Positions 20,489 to 29,877 of a DNA stretch of 29,877 nt are shown here, piece after piece (the first letter of the stretch is position 1; every line of letters starts with the position of its first letter). The stretch is taken from NCBI GenBank assembly GCA_001642005.1, contig LWCA01000373.1, positions 1-29,877 of the forward strand, given 5' to 3'. This stretch comes from Intoshia linei (lineage: Eukaryota; Orthonectida; Rhopaluridae). Made by a program: the position numbers and the translations under genes. Under the pieces are notes generated by a model. It was not told the DNA's origin. It saw nothing but the letters and a program-made list of their open reading frames with translations, and did no database searches.

Positions 20489-21527
20489 CTTGGCTTCAAA
20501 TTTAAAATATTTTTAATTCCAATATAAATCTGACTTTATTCATGGCGCGGAACTATTCTCATTTGTCTTAATTTGTTTATCTCAGCGCGCTGGCAATTGT
20601 ATTCATCGAGTACCGAGTCGCTACTTTCACAATTTTTGTCCTAGTTACAATATGTATTGTAGAGTCTCTCTACAATATTCTACCGTAGAGATAGACCGTG
20701 ATACCAGGACGTACATTTAGTCTAAATTTTAAACTAAATTATTTCTAGAGGTCCCTGATTTACGACGTAAAAGGTTTTGAACCTTGTAAAAAAATTTTGG
20801 TTTTCAGAATATTTAAATACAACTTTTTTTAACCCATTTCTACCCATTGATTTAAAATCCACTAATTATAACAAATAATCTAGTACACATCCTACATTTT
20901 CACGACTTTATAATAAAGTTTATTACACGTGTTAATAAAGTTAGTAATAAAATTTAAATTTCATTTTTACTTAATATCGCTACAAACAATAAACTACATA
21001 AAAATATATTCGAAATGAAAAGAAAAATATTACAACTTGATCAAGTTTTTTATATAGCTAATAATCTTCAACTTTCTAAAATAAAAAAGTACGAATTTAA
21101 AATTAAATTATGGGGTAATACAATATGAAAATAGTGAGCTATACCATCCACGACAGAGCTGAAACTACCATGTTTGAGACCCCATAAATTCAAAAATCTC
21201 TGGATATTGACCTTCACGGGCCATGAAAACACAAAACAATGACAACATTAAAAAATATAAAAATTTTGAAATGATCCAAACGAGAAATGAGACCTCAAAG
21301 TTACAAACATTTACTTGATATCACCGGCATTAAAGTAAACATTTGGAGATTAGTTAAGAGGATGTATCGATTTGATACATTTCAAAATTTATTATTAGCA
21401 ATTCAAATACATTTATCCATTTTTTTAATTATAATCACAAGTTGTACTTGAAATTTGAAATAGATTTCTGTAGCTAGGGTTTAACTTTGAGAATTTTTTT
21501 TAATTTTTACCCTAGATTTAAATTGAA
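20489..21527. other. Divergent intergenic region, SAS-6 and WDR4-like gene
   Basis: About 1 kb between two genes pointing away from each other. It holds a small hairpin, ATTGTAGAG-TCT-CTCTACAAT, at 20656-20676, and otherwise no recognised signal or coding frame. Confidence 0.5.
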
Positions 21528-22920
21528 ATGAACCATGAACTGTTCAGAGCCATCTATTTATATAAAGTTTTTAGAGACAAAAATGGTAACCTTGAAACAA
21601 ACGAAACATGTAATATAGACCAATTGGTGGATTGTAAAGAAGCATCCGTTTTATCTATACATAGTTTAAAAAATTTGATTTTGGTCCTTTTATCAAATCG
21701 ATACATTTGTGTTTTTGATATTTCTCCATTTGGATTCAAATTTTTTGAGTAATTTTGATAATGTTATACATTTAATTATTACATAGAAAAATAGACAAAA
21801 GAGTTTCAGCTTTAACCACCTCAAATGTTCATAAAGTTATACTAGTGGGTGATAAGCATGGTTGTGTGTATCCTATTCAAATTAAAGATGGAAAATTTGA
21901 GCCTGAGTTCGAATACCCTATCTGTGGTCATATTTTGGCGATCACCGAAATGGTACGATTTGATACTTTTATATTTTTCTTACAACGTTTATGCACGTAT
22001 CTAAAATTAATCTCAGAACTTTACATATTCATGATCAAATCCAATTTTGGGACGCATTATTTTCAAAATTTTATTGTTCTTATACAATTAGGTGGTTAAT
22101 TAATGTAAATTTATAACTGGGTGAAATGTTCACGTTGCCCTATTTTCAATATCCGAATTTTTAAAAAAATATATATAAAAATTTTCGCCCTCACTAATAA
22201 TTGTTTTATGCAATAAAAAGCAAACTAAGGTTTATTAAATTTGATTTCTTATATTTCAGATTTTTTGTGGAGAAAAAGATCGTTTTTTAGCCACCGCAGC
22301 CGAGGATGCGAAAATTAGAATACATTTTTATCCAAATTGTTTTGAAATTTATAAAATTTTTAATTTAAAGTACGACGCCGTGAAATTTTACTTAAATTAC
22401 TGATTTAGCGATGTTTGCGATTCCATGTACTATTCAAATTCATTGTTGGTTTCAGTTACAAGGGTATTTTATAATCATAACTTAATCCTTAATTTTAAAT
22501 TACGAATCAATGAAATAATAGAATTAATTTTTTTTATATGCAGGATGATATTATGCATTCATGGAACATAAAAGACTGTAAATTATTAAAAAAAGAAAAA
22601 TTAGACAATTTTAAGTCTAATGGTGAAAATTTGTATCGAAAAGAATCAAATTATGAAATTTACCCCAATTTGTCAAGCAAGGATGCATTTATTGTACAAT
22701 CTAGGTAAAAACTATTTTTCAAAAATTAAAAATTTTATTTTACAGAATTGCCCCCAAAGAAATTTTTCTATACTATATTGATTCTTGTTTAAATTTTCAA
22801 TTACTAAAAAAGACTACAATTGAAAATGAATTAGTTGGATTGACCATCGATGTTAACGCTTTTATTTGCATTGAAAATCAAAATTCTACAAATTATTTGT
22901 TGACAAATTTAAATGTGTGA
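21528..22920 (+). CDS. WDR4: WDR4/Trm82-like WD40 protein
   Basis: Likely the non-catalytic partner of the tRNA m7G46 methyltransferase METTL1/Trm8, acting in nucleus and cytosol. Exons 21528-21748, 21787-21952, 22260-22369, 22409-22463, 22544-22704 and 22746-22920 keep phase throughout and give 295 aa. Family signs: KRVSALTTS followed by VILVGDKHGCVYPIQI, then GHILAITEM, EKDRFLATAAEDAKIRI, YPNCFEIYKIFNL and SLLVSVTRDDIMHSWNI. These follow the order of the WDR4 propeller blades, including the blade where Trm82 reads DxDEKIRVS. At 295 aa it is clearly shorter than human WDR4 (about 412 aa), mainly at the C-terminus. I rely on a sparse match, and another WD40 protein is possible. An AATAAA follows the stop directly (about 22921). 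Confidence 0.75.
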
Positions 22921-23415
22921 AATAAAATGTAAATTACCAGACATGTTATATATCATTTATACCTAGGACGATATTTTGGACTTAATTAATAAATACAGAG
23001 TACCGAGACCCTCCTAGGTTTATATAGTATCATGCATCGATTGCGAAACCTTTTTTAATGTTAGGTTCGACTCTGCAGCAACATCACCAATTTCAGACTT
23101 CTTTTACAATTCGTATTGAAATACACATATATGGTATTCAATTTAGTTTAATAATTTGCTCTGTATGTTTCTTATTTAATTGGTTAGAGATTCATCTGGT
23201 AACAGATGCCAAGATCAAATATAAAATGTATATTACAAATGAAGTTTTAGCATAAAATGTACTTTTTGTGCCTAGCAATAATTAATTTGGAATGAAAATT
23301 TAAAGTCAATATTAATCACCAAGAATACTTAATTTTAAATGAAGTTTTGTGCGTATATTTAACAAAATTGTCTGGGATACTTAAATATTGTCAACATTCA
23401 CATACCAAAGCGATA
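22921..23415. other. Intergenic, WDR4-like to RRM gene
   Basis: Tandem orientation of the flanking genes. A phrase GGTTCGACTC at about 23064 resembles an RNA polymerase III B box, but no cloverleaf can be drawn. Nothing else was seen. Confidence 0.5.
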
Positions 23416-24195
23416 ATGTCCAAAATATTTGTGGGAAATCTCAACTTTGGCACAATGCCTGAAGAAATATATGGTTAGATAAATATAAATATTATAGTTT
23501 TGATGAATATTTTGAATAGATATGTTTAATGAGTTTGGTCGAATTGTGAATATTTCTTTAGTTAAAAACTATTCATTTGTGGTAACACTAAATATTTAAA
23601 AAACTAAATTAAAATTAGACAATGTCGGACAAATTAGATGCGAATGCAGGTATTTTATTTATATAATTAGATTATTTTACAATTAGCCGTCGATGCCATG
23701 GATGGCGATGTTGTGAGAGGGCGAAAACTCACAGTTGAGGTTTCTATATTGTCAATACTGCTAAATTGTCGTTTAGATCTCACGTAGTGCCGGTCCGGAT
23801 GCTGCCATCACGTATATATTCATTAATAAATACATTCATTTTTTAGAATTAACTATGATGAAAATGGTAAACAATTAAACTTCCCTAATGTTGAAGAGTA
23901 CATGGAGAAGCAAAAAAGAGATAGGGAATATAGAAGGTCAAATGGTAAGTTTGACCGAAGACACAATGATCGGTATGAACGTTATCCGCAACGAGACCGA
24001 TACGGGAACAGCGGTCCTTATGACAGAAACGACAGATATCGAAATGGAAATGATAGTTATAACCGTGGCAATAGGACAAGAAGTCCCTATGCTAGGGAAC
24101 ATCGTACAAGCCACAGACAACGATCTCGAGAATCTTCTCCCATGTATGAATCGAGACGTAATGTGAATAATTCTCGAATATCTTACAGAGAATAA
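23416..24195 (+). CDS. Single-RRM RNA-binding protein, RBM4/RBM14-like
   Basis: Exons 23416-23473, 23520-23581, 23619-23649, 23687-23739, 23777-23811 and 23847-24195 are in phase and give 195 aa. The five introns are 35-46 bp. Residues 1 to about 75 form one RRM: RNP2 KIFVGNL near the start, RNP1 degenerate as NYSFVTM, then ANAAVDAMDG and RGRKLTVEIS as helix 2 and the last strand. This order is closest to RBM4/RBM14/Lark-type RRMs, which act in splicing and translation. The rest is a charged tail rich in Arg, Asp, Asn, Tyr and Ser, with RD/RY and a few SR pairs, likely disordered and RNA- or protein-binding. No CCHC knuckle is present, unlike RBM4, so I give no symbol. The start at 23416 lies directly before the RNP2 strand. 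ATTAAA at about 24232 may be the polyadenylation signal. Confidence 0.82.
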
Positions 24196-24435
24196 CTGCG
24201 ACTGTTTTTATATAGAATGTATAATTGTTAAATTAAAGCTAGAACGATTTTAATTCCTCACCTTTACTCCTCCACCAAATATCTAAACCTAATTATTCTA
24301 ACTGACCTCTTTTTAACCTCATTCTATTTTCTCTTCCAAAATCACTCATATACATAGCAATAATTATAACAATTATTCTGGATGTGAAAATAAGTTTCTT
24401 GAATTGTTTTTAGTAACGTGGAATTTAAATCAAGG

Positions 24436-26583
24436 ATGGACGAAGAAGACGATATTTCCTACCTCACGGGTTATTTCTTTTTGAGTATGATCATATTCCT
24501 TCTAGGTTCCATGATTAACAACTTTAATCAGTTAACTACGAGCGATCATGATGAAATCATTGATAAATTTATCAATGTCATTGGGTCCGATTGCAGCAAA
24601 AACAAGGCTATATTTTATCTCGAAATGAATGACTGGTATGTGCATTGCAAGTTTTGTTCAGGTTTACCTTTAGGAACATACACAAATCAATATGCGCCTA
24701 TTTTGATTATGCTAAAAATAATCAAGACTCGAACCGAGAAGATTATACAGACCTTAGTATGAAACACATCAAAACCATTACAAGTGACGCCAACAACTTA
24801 ACCACTGACACTACTGGCCGGGCTACTATTGGATCTACAATTTTTCAATCTTATCTTATTAAAAATAATGGTTTTTTTGATTGTTAAGTTTTTCATTTTA
24901 ATAGGTAACAAACAGTGGCCAGACGGTTGTTATCTTGTTATTTCTGCTCCACTAGCTGCTCTATGCCAATCTACTATTCCCATCAATAATCTAACTCCGT
25001 CAGAATCGCAAGTCATTCAAATTAAAATAATTTGTCCTCAGGATCCATGTACTGTCATTTGCACCATTACTCTTTGCAGTGCTTATGGAATTGCCTTTGG
25101 AGGTTTGTAATTTATATTGAAGACTACCTGAGGTATGATCGGTGCGTAATATTACCAGCACTAGGTAATTCACAATAATCACTTTGATGAAATAATCTAA
25201 GTAAAAGGAGGCCGTGATAAGATTGGTGATGGAAAACTACCCAAAAAACCATTTTTGTAAAAATGAAACTGTCTTGTATGACATTTAGAGGGCTTTACGT
25301 TAAAACGTGTTTTAGTCGTCACAGACTGATATAAATACACTACTGTCTAATGGAAATTATATTGACAAGGATGCATTTCTTAATATTTATGTCTGTAAAA
25401 TTTCTAAGTGTAATACGAAACATACATAGATCGTTACTGTATGAATATAATTTATCTTAATGGCATACTTGATCCAATAAGTAGTTTACGTATCCATTGG
25501 AGATATTCAGGTCTGATGAAAATTTTTTTCAAGGTCCAATTATAAATTACTGTTTATTACAATTTCATCGCCTGTTTAATCGAATTGGTGTTTTAATCTA
25601 CTTTACGTCAACACCACTAAAAAATTTTTATTTTGAAATGACTAATGTACTTGGTACGAACATCCAGAGTCGAACCTACCTAGCTTAAGTCCACCGAAAA
25701 TGAAAAATAGGTCCCTTAAAAATTTTCGTAAACGATACGTGATGTCACATCCCTTAGCAAAATCTCCAGGTTCTTGAATTATTATCTTAAATGTAACGTC
25801 CAAAATTGTTATAGCATTTTTATAAATTGAACATTTAAAAAAATGAGGCCTTCATATTACAAAAATTTCGGTGAGGTTTCGGGTATAAATTTAAATTCTA
25901 CGACTGGTTTTTTAAATTTATCTAAATAATAAGTAATTTTTGATTTTGACAGAAGATACAACTTTGAAATTTACAATAATATTAATGGTTACAAATATTT
26001 TTAGCTATTTTACTTTATACATAAGTAACCAGTACCAAACCTACCTCTTCGGGCTTATACGACATTTTTGTAAATTGGGCCCTCGTTTTTCTAAATTTAA
26101 CATTAAAAAATTATTTTATATGCTAAATTTAAAATATCAACAAGTACTTTAGAGAGGTGGATAAGGCTATATGACACTGTATTGTTATTGAAAAATTTTT
26201 CAAATTGGGAAGTTGATATTTTTTAAATTTTTCAAGCAGATAAAATGTGGTAGCTTCTATTAAAGTTCAATACGGTGTCAATGGTTAGCGCATCGCTCTT
26301 GATTTTTATGTAAAATTTGATTACATTTAATTTTTTTTAATTATTTAAAAATTATGCGGACCGTCGGTTGGCGAGTGCTGATCTAGTCGATAACTGGGAA
26401 ATTTTTAAATTGATAATCCAATAGAATTGCATACTGTTATTATGATTTGATCTATATATCGATTTTTTAGATAAAATATGGCTCGTTCTCTATGTACAAT
26501 CCGAAGACTCCTTAAAACATAATGAAGTCCCATCAATAAATTTTGATAACGATGAAATGTCGATTGATGGTCAAAGCGACTAA
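24436..26583 (+). CDS. ILRUN: ILRUN (C6orf106) homologue, UBA-like plus FW domain
   Basis: ILRUN in mammals dampens innate immune and lipid-related transcription through p300/CBP; the role here is not known. Exons 24436-24469, 24506-24635, 24674-24870, 24905-25102 and 26471-26583 join in phase to 223 aa (human about 298). A UBA-like domain spans about residues 13-75 (MINNFNQLTTSDHDEII, AIFYLEMNDWNIHKSICAYF). An FW (NBR1-like, four-tryptophan) domain follows at about 95-200 (IGSTIFQSYLIKNNG, QWPDGCYLV, CSAYGIAFG, DKIWLVLYV). The last exon was found only by searching for the missing strand; it lies beyond a 1368 bp intron. Only two of the four signature tryptophans are kept. Intron 1 is 36 bp without an in-frame stop, so retention would add a hydrophobic 12-residue stretch. 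Residues 204-223 are an acidic tail. AATAAA at about 26613. Confidence 0.86.
25103..26470 (+). other. ILRUN intron 4, 1368 bp
   Basis: Bounded by GTTTGT and GATTTTTTAG. Several short open frames inside look non-coding. A tRNA-like phrase, GGTGTCAATGGTTAGCGCAT, lies at about 26274 and may be the head of a tRNA-derived SINE or tRNA relic. No copy of R1 or R2 is present. Confidence 0.5.
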
Positions 26584-26662
26584 TCTATAAATTTGTATAT
26601 AAGCTGTAACCTAAATAAATAGTTTCTAATGATTTGTTTATTTTAATCTGACTGTAGAGACG

Positions 26663-26962
26663 ATGCATCGACTTAAAGTTTTACGATTGTACAAGAAAGT
26701 AATAAATTATTTAAATTCAACCTTGGAATAATATTTCATTTAGTTTTTGTATACATTAAGTTTCGGAACTTCTAGTGCAAACACGCGAGTAATTAAAAAA
26801 GTACGTGAAACTTTTGATTTATTCAAAGATACAGAACCACGCCAAATCAGACGTAGTTTAGTATACGGAAAGTACAAATTGGACCAGTTTAAACATTTAG
26901 AGACTTTCAAAAAATACAGATACATGTACAAAAATTATGATGAAAAATATAAGATTAAATGA
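26663..26962 (+). CDS. ETFRF1: LYR-motif protein ETFRF1 (LYRM5)
   Basis: Small mitochondrial LYR protein; mammalian ETFRF1 binds electron transfer flavoprotein and removes its FAD, tuning fatty-acid and amino-acid oxidation. Exons 26663-26698 and 26744-26962, split by a 45 bp intron in phase 0, give 84 aa, the family's usual size (about 88-90). The N-terminus has a LYR-type motif in the ETFRF1 form, LYKKFLY. Helix 2 reads VIKKVRETFDLFKD and the C-terminal part YKLDQFKHLETFKKYRYMYK, matching the family spacing with its aromatic/basic end. The first exon codes only 12 residues. The stop at 26962 is 5 bp from the stop of the convergent gene on the other strand. Confidence 0.85.
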
Positions 26963-26967
26963 TTTAT

Positions 26968-27346
26968 TTATCTGTACCCACGCCATGCATATGTTCCAAC
27001 GATTCCCATCTTCTTATAAAAAGGGAAATTTAGTCTTCTAGAATCCGCAGACTTTGCTCTTGAATTGAGGGTAAGTCGATTAATCTAATTTATAATCGTA
27101 TAATATATTATATTGAAAAACCATTCGATTAATTTGAATTTTGTTGAGACTTTTTTTGTTTATCGTCGAAATTTCCGCAACTCGCTGAGTTTTTCTTTTT
27201 GATAGGCAGTACAGTCGATCAGTTATTTGATCAACTTCATACTTGGTCATTCTCTGATAGCCTAATCCATATATTGGGTGTATAATGGTCCCCCATGGCT
27301 GTTTGCTACTTCTTGGTCGAACTGACGATCTTATCGACGTAGACAT
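26968..27346 (-). CDS. Unrecognised small basic protein, 2 exons
   Basis: Exon 1 is 27346-27122 and exon 2 is 27051-26968, joined in phase 0 over a 70 bp intron, giving 102 aa. I do not recognise the family. The protein is basic. It opens with a Ser/Arg-rich stretch (STSIRSSVRPRSSKQPWG), then IHPIYGLGYQRMTKYEVDQI and TDRLY. Exon 2 ends in LNFPFYKKMGIVGTYAWRGYR-type composition, rich in aromatic and basic residues. There is no signal peptide, membrane segment or zinc motif. Short basic proteins with Tyr/Gly/Pro-rich termini are common among ciliary microtubule inner proteins; this is only a guess from composition. The smooth phase at the junction and the codon-like composition argue that it is a real gene. 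The gene runs into ETFRF1 tail to tail and is divergent from MAGT1. Confidence 0.55.
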
Positions 27347-28052
27347 ATTTATAAAATAAACATACTGGGTGATATCGATTAATCAATTATAAACATTAAA
27401 ATCAGAAATTCAAATCAATAAATCAGGTATATTTTTAATAATATAAAAACAGTCAATTTCAAAATAAATGTACTTCGTACAAACAGCACCTAGCTCTGCC
27501 GAAGGCGGACATTTATAATTCTACCCTAAAATAAAATATATTTTAGAAATGCTATTATTCACTAATATCAATCCTATAAAGGGGTGGTTCCCAAAGTTGT
27601 TTCATCACGGACCGGTCATTTTACATTATCTTTTAATTCAAAGTGAATTATCCCCAGTTTATTTTATTTTGTAAACATTTGTGTAAACAAGATAAAAAAA
27701 ATTTTTGATCCCATTTTTTTAATTTATTAGAGAGAACCAGAGTATAATCTTAAAAATAATGTCAAAACAGTACAATTCTAAAAAATTGTCATAAAAATTT
27801 GATTTTTACCTTGAAGGGCTCAATTTCTGTAAATGAAATTTAGCTTGCGTCATTTTTCATCTCCCGAAAGAACTGTAATAGAAATGTGGAATTTTTAAAA
27901 TTCTAAGACTCTTAGTTATTGAAGTAAACGATAACAGACATACAGTTTTATATTTAAGTTAGGATTGACATGATCGGATCAATTTGAATGTAAAATTTCC
28001 ATTCCGTGCAATTCACCATTGCCAAGGAATTTTAATTACATTCATCGAAGAA
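27347..28052. other. Divergent intergenic region with hAT-like terminus
   Basis: About 700 bp upstream of two divergent genes. At 27584-27620 the phrase GTGGTTCCCAAAGTTGTTTC followed by ATCACGGACCGG is typical of the end of hAT-type elements. No opposite end could be identified within the gap. No coding frame was found. Confidence 0.5.
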
Positions 28053-29172
28053 ATGATCGCACATTTATGTTTTTTTGTTTTCGCAGTGACTCGCGTGGTT
28101 TGACGTAAATTTTCCATTTTATTTGTCATTTTAGCATTCAAGTCTCCTCGACAAAAAATATGGAGACATGGTGAGATGGAGTTTGAATCATGGCGTCATT
28201 TCATTTGATGACACCAACTTCAGTTTTTATGTTCGAGAAAAACCTATAAACTATAGTATTATTATTTTACTAAATGCTGTCGAACGGGACTGTGATATCT
28301 GCCGGTAAATTGGTGTTAATGTTATACATTTAAATTAAAGCCGGTTAAATGACGAGTTTATTCGCCTTCAAACATCAGCCAAGGGCTTCGGTGGTGAAAA
28401 CAAATCTCTATTCTTTGGTGTGCTCGATGTCGATAATAATGCCCAAAAATCTTTTATGGACGTATTTTTTGTATTTAGATATTTTTAATTTATAAAAAGG
28501 TGAATGTGGACACTGCGCCTGTGGTGATTCATATTAGTCCAGACACTGGAAGTAAAATATCCGATATTGATTATGTTGACTTTAATACGTATCAATATGA
28601 TGCTAGCGTATATATTAATTTAGGTTAGGAGGGTACAGTGCAGAGCATTTGGCAAAATGGATATATTCGAGGACAGGCATCAAAATTTCAATTAAAAAAT
28701 CACCACTTTTTATCATTACTATTTGCACTAGCGGGCTTCTTGGGCTCATTGTAGTATTCTATTTGATGCGTCTAATTGGATATTCGTTTTTGTTTGATAA
28801 AACCATTTGGGCTTATGGGTGCTGTGTAATTTTTTCCATCTTAAATGTACCTAAACTAAATTTTCATTTATCAAATTGCTAAGTAAAAAATTCTTTATTT
28901 ATTTATTCTGAAACCCACTTACTAGCCGGCCAGATTTTATGAATTTAAGTGTACGGTCGTCTATTTAAAAAGTTTATTAGATGTTTTCCCTGCTAATGAT
29001 ATCCGGAGTCATGTGGAACATTATTAGAAAACCTCCTCTTTTACATAATTCAGAAAATGGACTAGTAACTATAATACTATTTAATATTAATAATTTTTAG
29101 GTTTTTGTTCACAATTCTTCAAATTATCAATTTTTGGTTGAATCTATTGTTGTTGCCACATTGTGTTTATAA
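28053..29172 (+). CDS. MAGT1: Oligosaccharyltransferase OST3/MAGT1-type subunit
   Basis: OST3/OST6-family thioredoxin-like subunit of the ER oligosaccharyltransferase, aiding N-glycosylation of cysteine-containing sites; vertebrate members are MAGT1 and TUSC3. Exons 28053-28097, 28135-28304, 28341-28461, 28500-28588, 28624-28825, 28981-29064 and 29101-29172 are in phase and give 260 aa. A signal peptide (MIAHLCFFVFAV) comes first. The lumenal thioredoxin fold carries the redox motif CDIC in AVERDCDICR, with NYSIIILLNA before it and DTAPVVIHI after it. YSAEHLAKWIYSRT precedes membrane segment 1 (LFIITICTSGLLGLIVVFYL). Segment 2 ends in MISGVMWNIIRKPP and segment 3 begins in QFLVESIVVATL. The family's fourth segment and C-terminus (about 60-70 residues) are missing: reading on reaches a stop at 29170-29172. 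Either a further exon lies downstream or the gene is truncated. Exon 1's donor could also be at 28086. Confidence 0.85.
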
Positions 29173-29543
29173 ATTATTATTTATTTAAACTCGTGGGTGC
29201 CGAAATTTTATTTAATTATAATTACATGTATTTTTAGTTTTTCGTGAGTAAATTGATATTCGTCTGTGGTGACCCAATTAGGTCTACATTGTATTCGGGC
29301 CGACCTCGAGTAGATGTAGAATTATGCATTTTATATTTTGAGATTTGTTACAATTTAAACAGAATATTTATCAAATCTGAATGGCAGTTGAACGACGGGT
29401 CCCAATTTTTTTGTATACGTTTTTGTTAAAATTTATCACGTTTCCAAAAAAGCATTCTACATTTAACAAAGTATTTAACATTTTATATTTTTGGTAATTT
29501 TTAGTGTGCCAAATTATTATGCTATTCAAAATTTAGGATAATT
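29173..29543. other. Region between MAGT1 and the transposase fragment
   Basis: Should contain the MAGT1 3' end. I could not place a splice-compatible exon coding a fourth membrane segment. One open frame (29244-29429) has no resemblance to the family. A TTTTTAG acceptor-like site at about 29504 precedes a short open stretch ending at 29537, which could be a last exon but has no support. Confidence 0.4.
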
Positions 29544-29877
29544 ATGGGTAAATAAACATCACGTACTGTTAACGAAAAGTATCAAATCCTGAAAATGTTG
29601 GATAACGGAGTATCGATAAATGAAATAGCTTCAAATTTAGAACGCGATCATCGCATAATCAATCGATATATAGAAAACACTTCCAACAAGAGAAAAAGAA
29701 AGGCAAAGGGATCATTCAAAGGAGTATCTGTTAAAGATATATCCATATTAAACTAGAAATGGTTCGAAGCCTCTTATCACTTCTCTAGAGATATTTAAAT
29801 CATCAGGATTAACTGATATACCTAAAACTAAGAGATGCAGAATATTAAAAACAGTTGGTAAAGTCAGGCATGCTAAA
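29544..29877 (+). pseudogene. Broken Tc1/mariner-type transposase, 5' part
   Basis: From 29556 the translation reads NEKYQILKMLDNGVSINEIA and then NLERDHRIINRYIENT, a helix-turn-helix DNA-binding domain as in Tc1/mariner transposases, followed by a basic KRKRKAKGSFKG linker. A frame-0 TAA sits just after the initial ATG (29553), a TAG ends the frame at 29754-29756, and the similarity continues in another frame from 29770 (LITSLEIFKSSGLTDIPKT), the second helix-turn-helix. The window ends before the DDE catalytic domain. With two stops and a frame change it cannot make an intact enzyme. The terminal inverted repeat should lie in 29173-29543 but was not identified. Confidence 0.72.

Noticed and set aside
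20656-20676. Hairpin ATTGTAGAG-TCT-CTCTACAAT as a regulatory element or small RNA
   Set aside because: Nine-base stem in AT-rich DNA, no second copy and no context; too weak to call.
23058-23100. Possible tRNA gene: B-box-like GGTTCGACTC
   Set aside because: No A box or foldable acceptor and anticodon stems at the proper distance upstream.
24418-24435. Upstream extension of ILRUN with GTG/TTG-type starts
   Set aside because: The first ATG at 24436 gives an N-terminus of normal length; the extension has no conserved residues.
29244-29429. Open frame downstream of MAGT1 as a candidate last exon
   Set aside because: Not in phase with exon 7 and has no likeness to the fourth membrane segment of the family.

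Overview
This window is AT-rich nuclear DNA from an animal. It carries intron-split genes with animal-type orthologues (diacylglycerol kinase theta, ILRUN, MAGT1/TUSC3, ETFRF1, SAS-6, CFAP73/CCDC42, mitochondrial Lon). SAS-6 and CFAP73 imply centrioles and motile cilia. The most distinctive trait is intron size: of 53 introns I could place by reading frame and GT/AG borders, 28 are 34-41 bp long, and the few long ones are filled with repeats. This suggests a small-bodied invertebrate with a compacted genome (an orthonectid-like or similarly reduced lineage is possible), but the species cannot be named from sequence alone. Layout: 1-1676 is a decayed Ty3/gypsy retrotransposon ending in a polypurine tract and the start of a 3' LTR. 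2603-8772 (+) is a 21-exon diacylglycerol kinase theta gene. 9733-12617 (-) is a 9-exon CFAP73/CCDC42 gene, convergent with it. 13839-18274 (+) is the 3-exon mitochondrial Lon protease gene. 18324-20488 (-) is the 2-exon centriole gene SAS-6, whose stop lies 49 bp from the Lon stop. 21528-22920 (+) is a WDR4/Trm82-like WD40 gene. 23416-24195 (+) is a single-RRM RNA-binding protein. 24436-26583 (+) is an ILRUN (C6orf106) homologue whose last exon lies beyond a 1.4 kb intron. 26663-26962 (+) is an ETFRF1/LYRM5 gene. 26968-27346 (-) is an unrecognised two-exon gene whose stop is 5 bp from the ETFRF1 stop. 28053 to about 29172 (+) is an OST3-type MAGT1/TUSC3 gene whose last part I cannot find. 29544-29877 (+) is a broken Tc1/mariner-type transposase cut by the window end. 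The genes are ordinary housekeeping, signalling and ciliary genes with no common pathway and no operon. The accessory content is in the introns and gaps: a roughly 320 bp tandem repeat (R1) in introns of two genes, a second family with terminal arms rich in GGTTGGTAAAA-type repeats (R2) in introns of three genes, and hAT-type terminal sequences. I see no CRISPR array, toxin system or gene cluster of unusual function. All gene structures were assembled by hand from reading-frame continuity, splice-site phase and family similarity, so individual splice sites could be off by a few bases.
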